This document shows, piece after piece, positions 14,317 through 15,572 of a DNA stretch of 15,572 nt. How positions within the stretch are numbered: position 1 is the stretch's first letter; every line of letters begins with the position of its first letter. The DNA comes from JAVBLV01 sp031553195 (GTDB taxonomy: Bacteria; Bacteroidota; Bacteroidia; Bacteroidales; P3): assembly GCA_031553195.1 (NCBI GenBank), contig JAVBLV010000096.1, positions 1-15,572 of the forward strand, read 5' to 3'. The position numbers and the translations under genes were made by a program. Under the pieces are notes generated by a model. That model was not told the origin of the DNA. It made no database searches and was given only the letters and a program-made list of their open reading frames with translations.

Positions 14317-14446
14317 CCCCAACGTTGTATGGTTGCTTACGGCGAGCGTTACGGTCGCGAAACTATCTGCTGACACAAAAGCTCATGTGGGCAACAGACT
14401 CTATTAACCATACTTTCCTCCCGCTAGAAGCAGACCAAGTTGAGGG
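14317..14446 (-). repeat. attC-like cassette site 3
   Basis: On the minus strand the site opens with CCTCAAC (14445-14439) inside the last codons of the gene at 14424. It closes with GTTGGGG (14323-14317), 75 nt before the start at 14241; the boxes pair with one G-U. The inner boxes CTGCTTCTAGCGGGAG and the complement of TTGCTTACGGCGAG share GCTT-N3-GCG-N-G. The 5' half is closely similar to that of site 2, but the 3' half is different. Confidence 0.6.
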
Positions 14447-15398
14447 TAATATTTTTATTCATAAGTATTATTCTATCTGCATCAGGATGAGATAATTTCA
14501 TTCTGCTTTTAATTTTATCTCTTTGTTCTATACTTAAATCAGGAAAATTATAAGTTTTGATTACCTCGCCTTGATTGTCAGAGACAACTAATTTTCGTTT
14601 TTTGTAATAGTCTTTTGCACTATACTTTATCTGAAATATATTCATCGTACCACTATAGTCAATTTCTAATAACTCAGTATTATTATTAACTTTAAATGAA
14701 GGTTGAATGATAATGTATTTATCAGGAAGCATGTATTGTTTCTTCTTTGAATCATAGACTGAGGCTACGGATGAAAGAATCCCATTTTTTTCAAATTCCT
14801 CTTTAATAAACTGCTCTATTGTTTCATAGTTATATACCGTTATTGAAATATGAGATGTATTTTCTTCTTTCATATTTTTATATGAATAATTGAGCAACAT
14901 ATCAATATGGTCCTTTACAGGGGTATAGTCTAGTCCATTTTCTTTTGTTACAAACGTTGTATCAACGTTAAATACCTCTGGTATGTTGAATCGTATTTTT
15001 GGGTTTAGTATCCCAATATCTAATTTTATAATTTCTTTTTTAGAATCAGGATCTTCAAATTTCGTGCGTTTTATAATGGCATTCTCTTTTTTACTTAATT
15101 CTTCTACATCAACAAATCGTGATTTATAAGATACCATAAATAGGGAAAGTTCTTCGATGCTATTTTTACAACCGTTTTTAATAGCCAATGGGAAAATACA
15201 AAAAAAGTTTCTTTGTTTCAATTGTGACGTGGGACATAAATATATCAATTCTGTCATCCCATTTTTATTTATTGAATGTCCTCCTATAAGGAATTCTATT
15301 TCTCTTTTTTCATTTTGTAGATTATTGACATAAACCATAACTGCTATTACTGCTCCCAAAATTGTTGATATTGCTACTATTTTGGCTAACAGGTGCAT
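14424..15398 (-). CDS. Unrecognised membrane-anchored protein ending inside a cassette site
   Basis: The 324 residues match no family I know. Residues 4-26 form one hydrophobic helix with little charge before it (MHLLAK), then NEKRE. The rest is soluble, rich in lysine, isoleucine and asparagine, with alternating strand-like stretches (ISITVYNY, KYIIIQPSFKV, LLEIDYSGTMNIFQIKYS) and few cysteines. It may be a beta-rich domain. The orientation of the tail in the membrane is uncertain. The last seven codons lie inside attC-like site 3, so the final residues NLVCF come from the site and not from the family; the native protein may have ended earlier. The single helix and the neighbour at 13249, also single-helix, could mean a shared membrane role, but they are probably independent cassettes. 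Confidence 0.7.
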   Translation of the reverse strand: MHLLAKIVAISTILGAVIAVMVYVNNLQNEKREIEFLIGGHSINKNGMTELIYLCPTSQLKQRNFFCIFPLAIKNGCKNSIEELSLFMVSYKSRFVDVEELSKKENAIIKRTKFEDPDSKKEIIKLDIGILNPKIRFNIPEVFNVDTTFVTKENGLDYTPVKDHIDMLLNYSYKNMKEENTSHISITVYNYETIEQFIKEEFEKNGILSSVASVYDSKKKQYMLPDKYIIIQPSFKVNNNTELLEIDYSGTMNIFQIKYSAKDYYKKRKLVVSDNQGEVIKTYNFPDLSIEQRDKIKSRMKLSHPDADRIILMNKNITLNLVCF

Positions 15399-15443
15399 TG
15401 ATCCTAGATAAAGCCAAATTTTTTGTAGTATACTAGTGTTACG

Positions 15444-15572
15444 TTAATCGTCAAATGACGGATATAATCTTTTTAATTTCACTCTTGCATCTTTCGTGGT
15501 AAATTGCCAGTTGACCACAGCGTTCTTATTATTACGATGTTCCTGCCATGCATTTACTTGCTTTTCTATTTC
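15444..15572 (-). CDS. IS630-family transposase, C-terminal part cut by the window edge
   Basis: The minus strand is open from the window end to a TAA at 15446-15444, 42 residues. It has the characteristic end of IS630/Tc1-mariner-like DDE transposases: KQVNAWQEHRNN, VNWQFTTKDARVKLKRLYP. In this family the last part of the nuclease domain precedes NWQF(T/S)T..AR.KL..LYP. The catalytic residues lie beyond the window. The IS end must lie between this stop and the gene start at 15398; the only palindrome there is TAGTATACTA (15426-15435). IS630 elements target TA. It marks the right border of the cassette-like region seen here. Confidence 0.8.
   Translation of the reverse strand, partial: EIEKQVNAWQEHRNNKNAVVNWQFTTKDARVKLKRLYPSFDD

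Noticed and set aside
12064..14446. CRISPR array
   Set aside because: The repeats are long, imperfect palindromes about 1 kb apart with genes between them, not short identical repeats with short spacers.
1..15572. tRNA or rRNA genes
   Set aside because: No cloverleaf with a TTCGANNC arm and CCA-type acceptor, and no rRNA signature segment, was seen on either strand.

Overview
The window looks like a Bacteroidota chromosome, probably Bacteroidales. Three things point there. The core genes have the order rplM-rpsI-rpsB-tsf. No gene has a clear Shine-Dalgarno site; starts are preceded by A-rich leaders. Several promoters fit the Bacteroidota pattern TTTG - about 19 to 21 nt - TAnnTTTG. The species cannot be named from the sequence alone.

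Positions 1-564 hold the tail of an unrecognised reading frame, a perfect 38-bp palindrome, a rightward terminator, a MITE-like element (222-402) and the tsf terminator. Positions 565-3361 are the leftward operon rplM > rpsI > rpsB > tsf (L13, S9, S2, EF-Ts), with candidate structured leaders before rplM and rpsB. Positions 3552-6426 are a rightward pyruvate phosphate dikinase gene (ppdK) with its promoter and terminator.

From about 6.4 kb on the content is accessory: a leftward AAA ATPase with a DUF4143 region and a palindrome-bearing promoter; a second, partial copy of the 222-402 repeat; a secreted alkaline phosphatase; a repeat-rich 600-bp gap; and a small SymE-like toxin gene with a clear promoter and terminator.

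The most interesting part is 10853-15398. Four leftward genes (an HsdR_N-type nuclease-like protein, a TIR-like/deoxyribosyltransferase-like protein, a membrane-anchored protein resembling a solute-binding protein, and an unrecognised membrane-anchored protein) are separated by GC-richer imperfect palindromes of about 130 bp at 12064-12191, 13082-13220 and 14317-14446. Each palindrome starts within about 30 nt of the stop codon of the gene before it, or inside that gene, with a box of the type CCNYAAC, and ends with the near-complement GTTRGSG 40-75 nt before the next start. A lone 5' box lies at 10927-10934. This is the architecture of integron gene cassettes and attC sites, with boxes that deviate from the classical RYYYAAC/GTTRRRY. 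No integrase gene is visible. I read it as a cassette array without an integrase in view, carrying mostly conflict- or defence-type genes. It is bounded on the right by the end of an IS630-family transposase gene. The genes appear co-oriented, and no Bacteroidota-type promoter is visible between them, so co-transcription from outside is likely.
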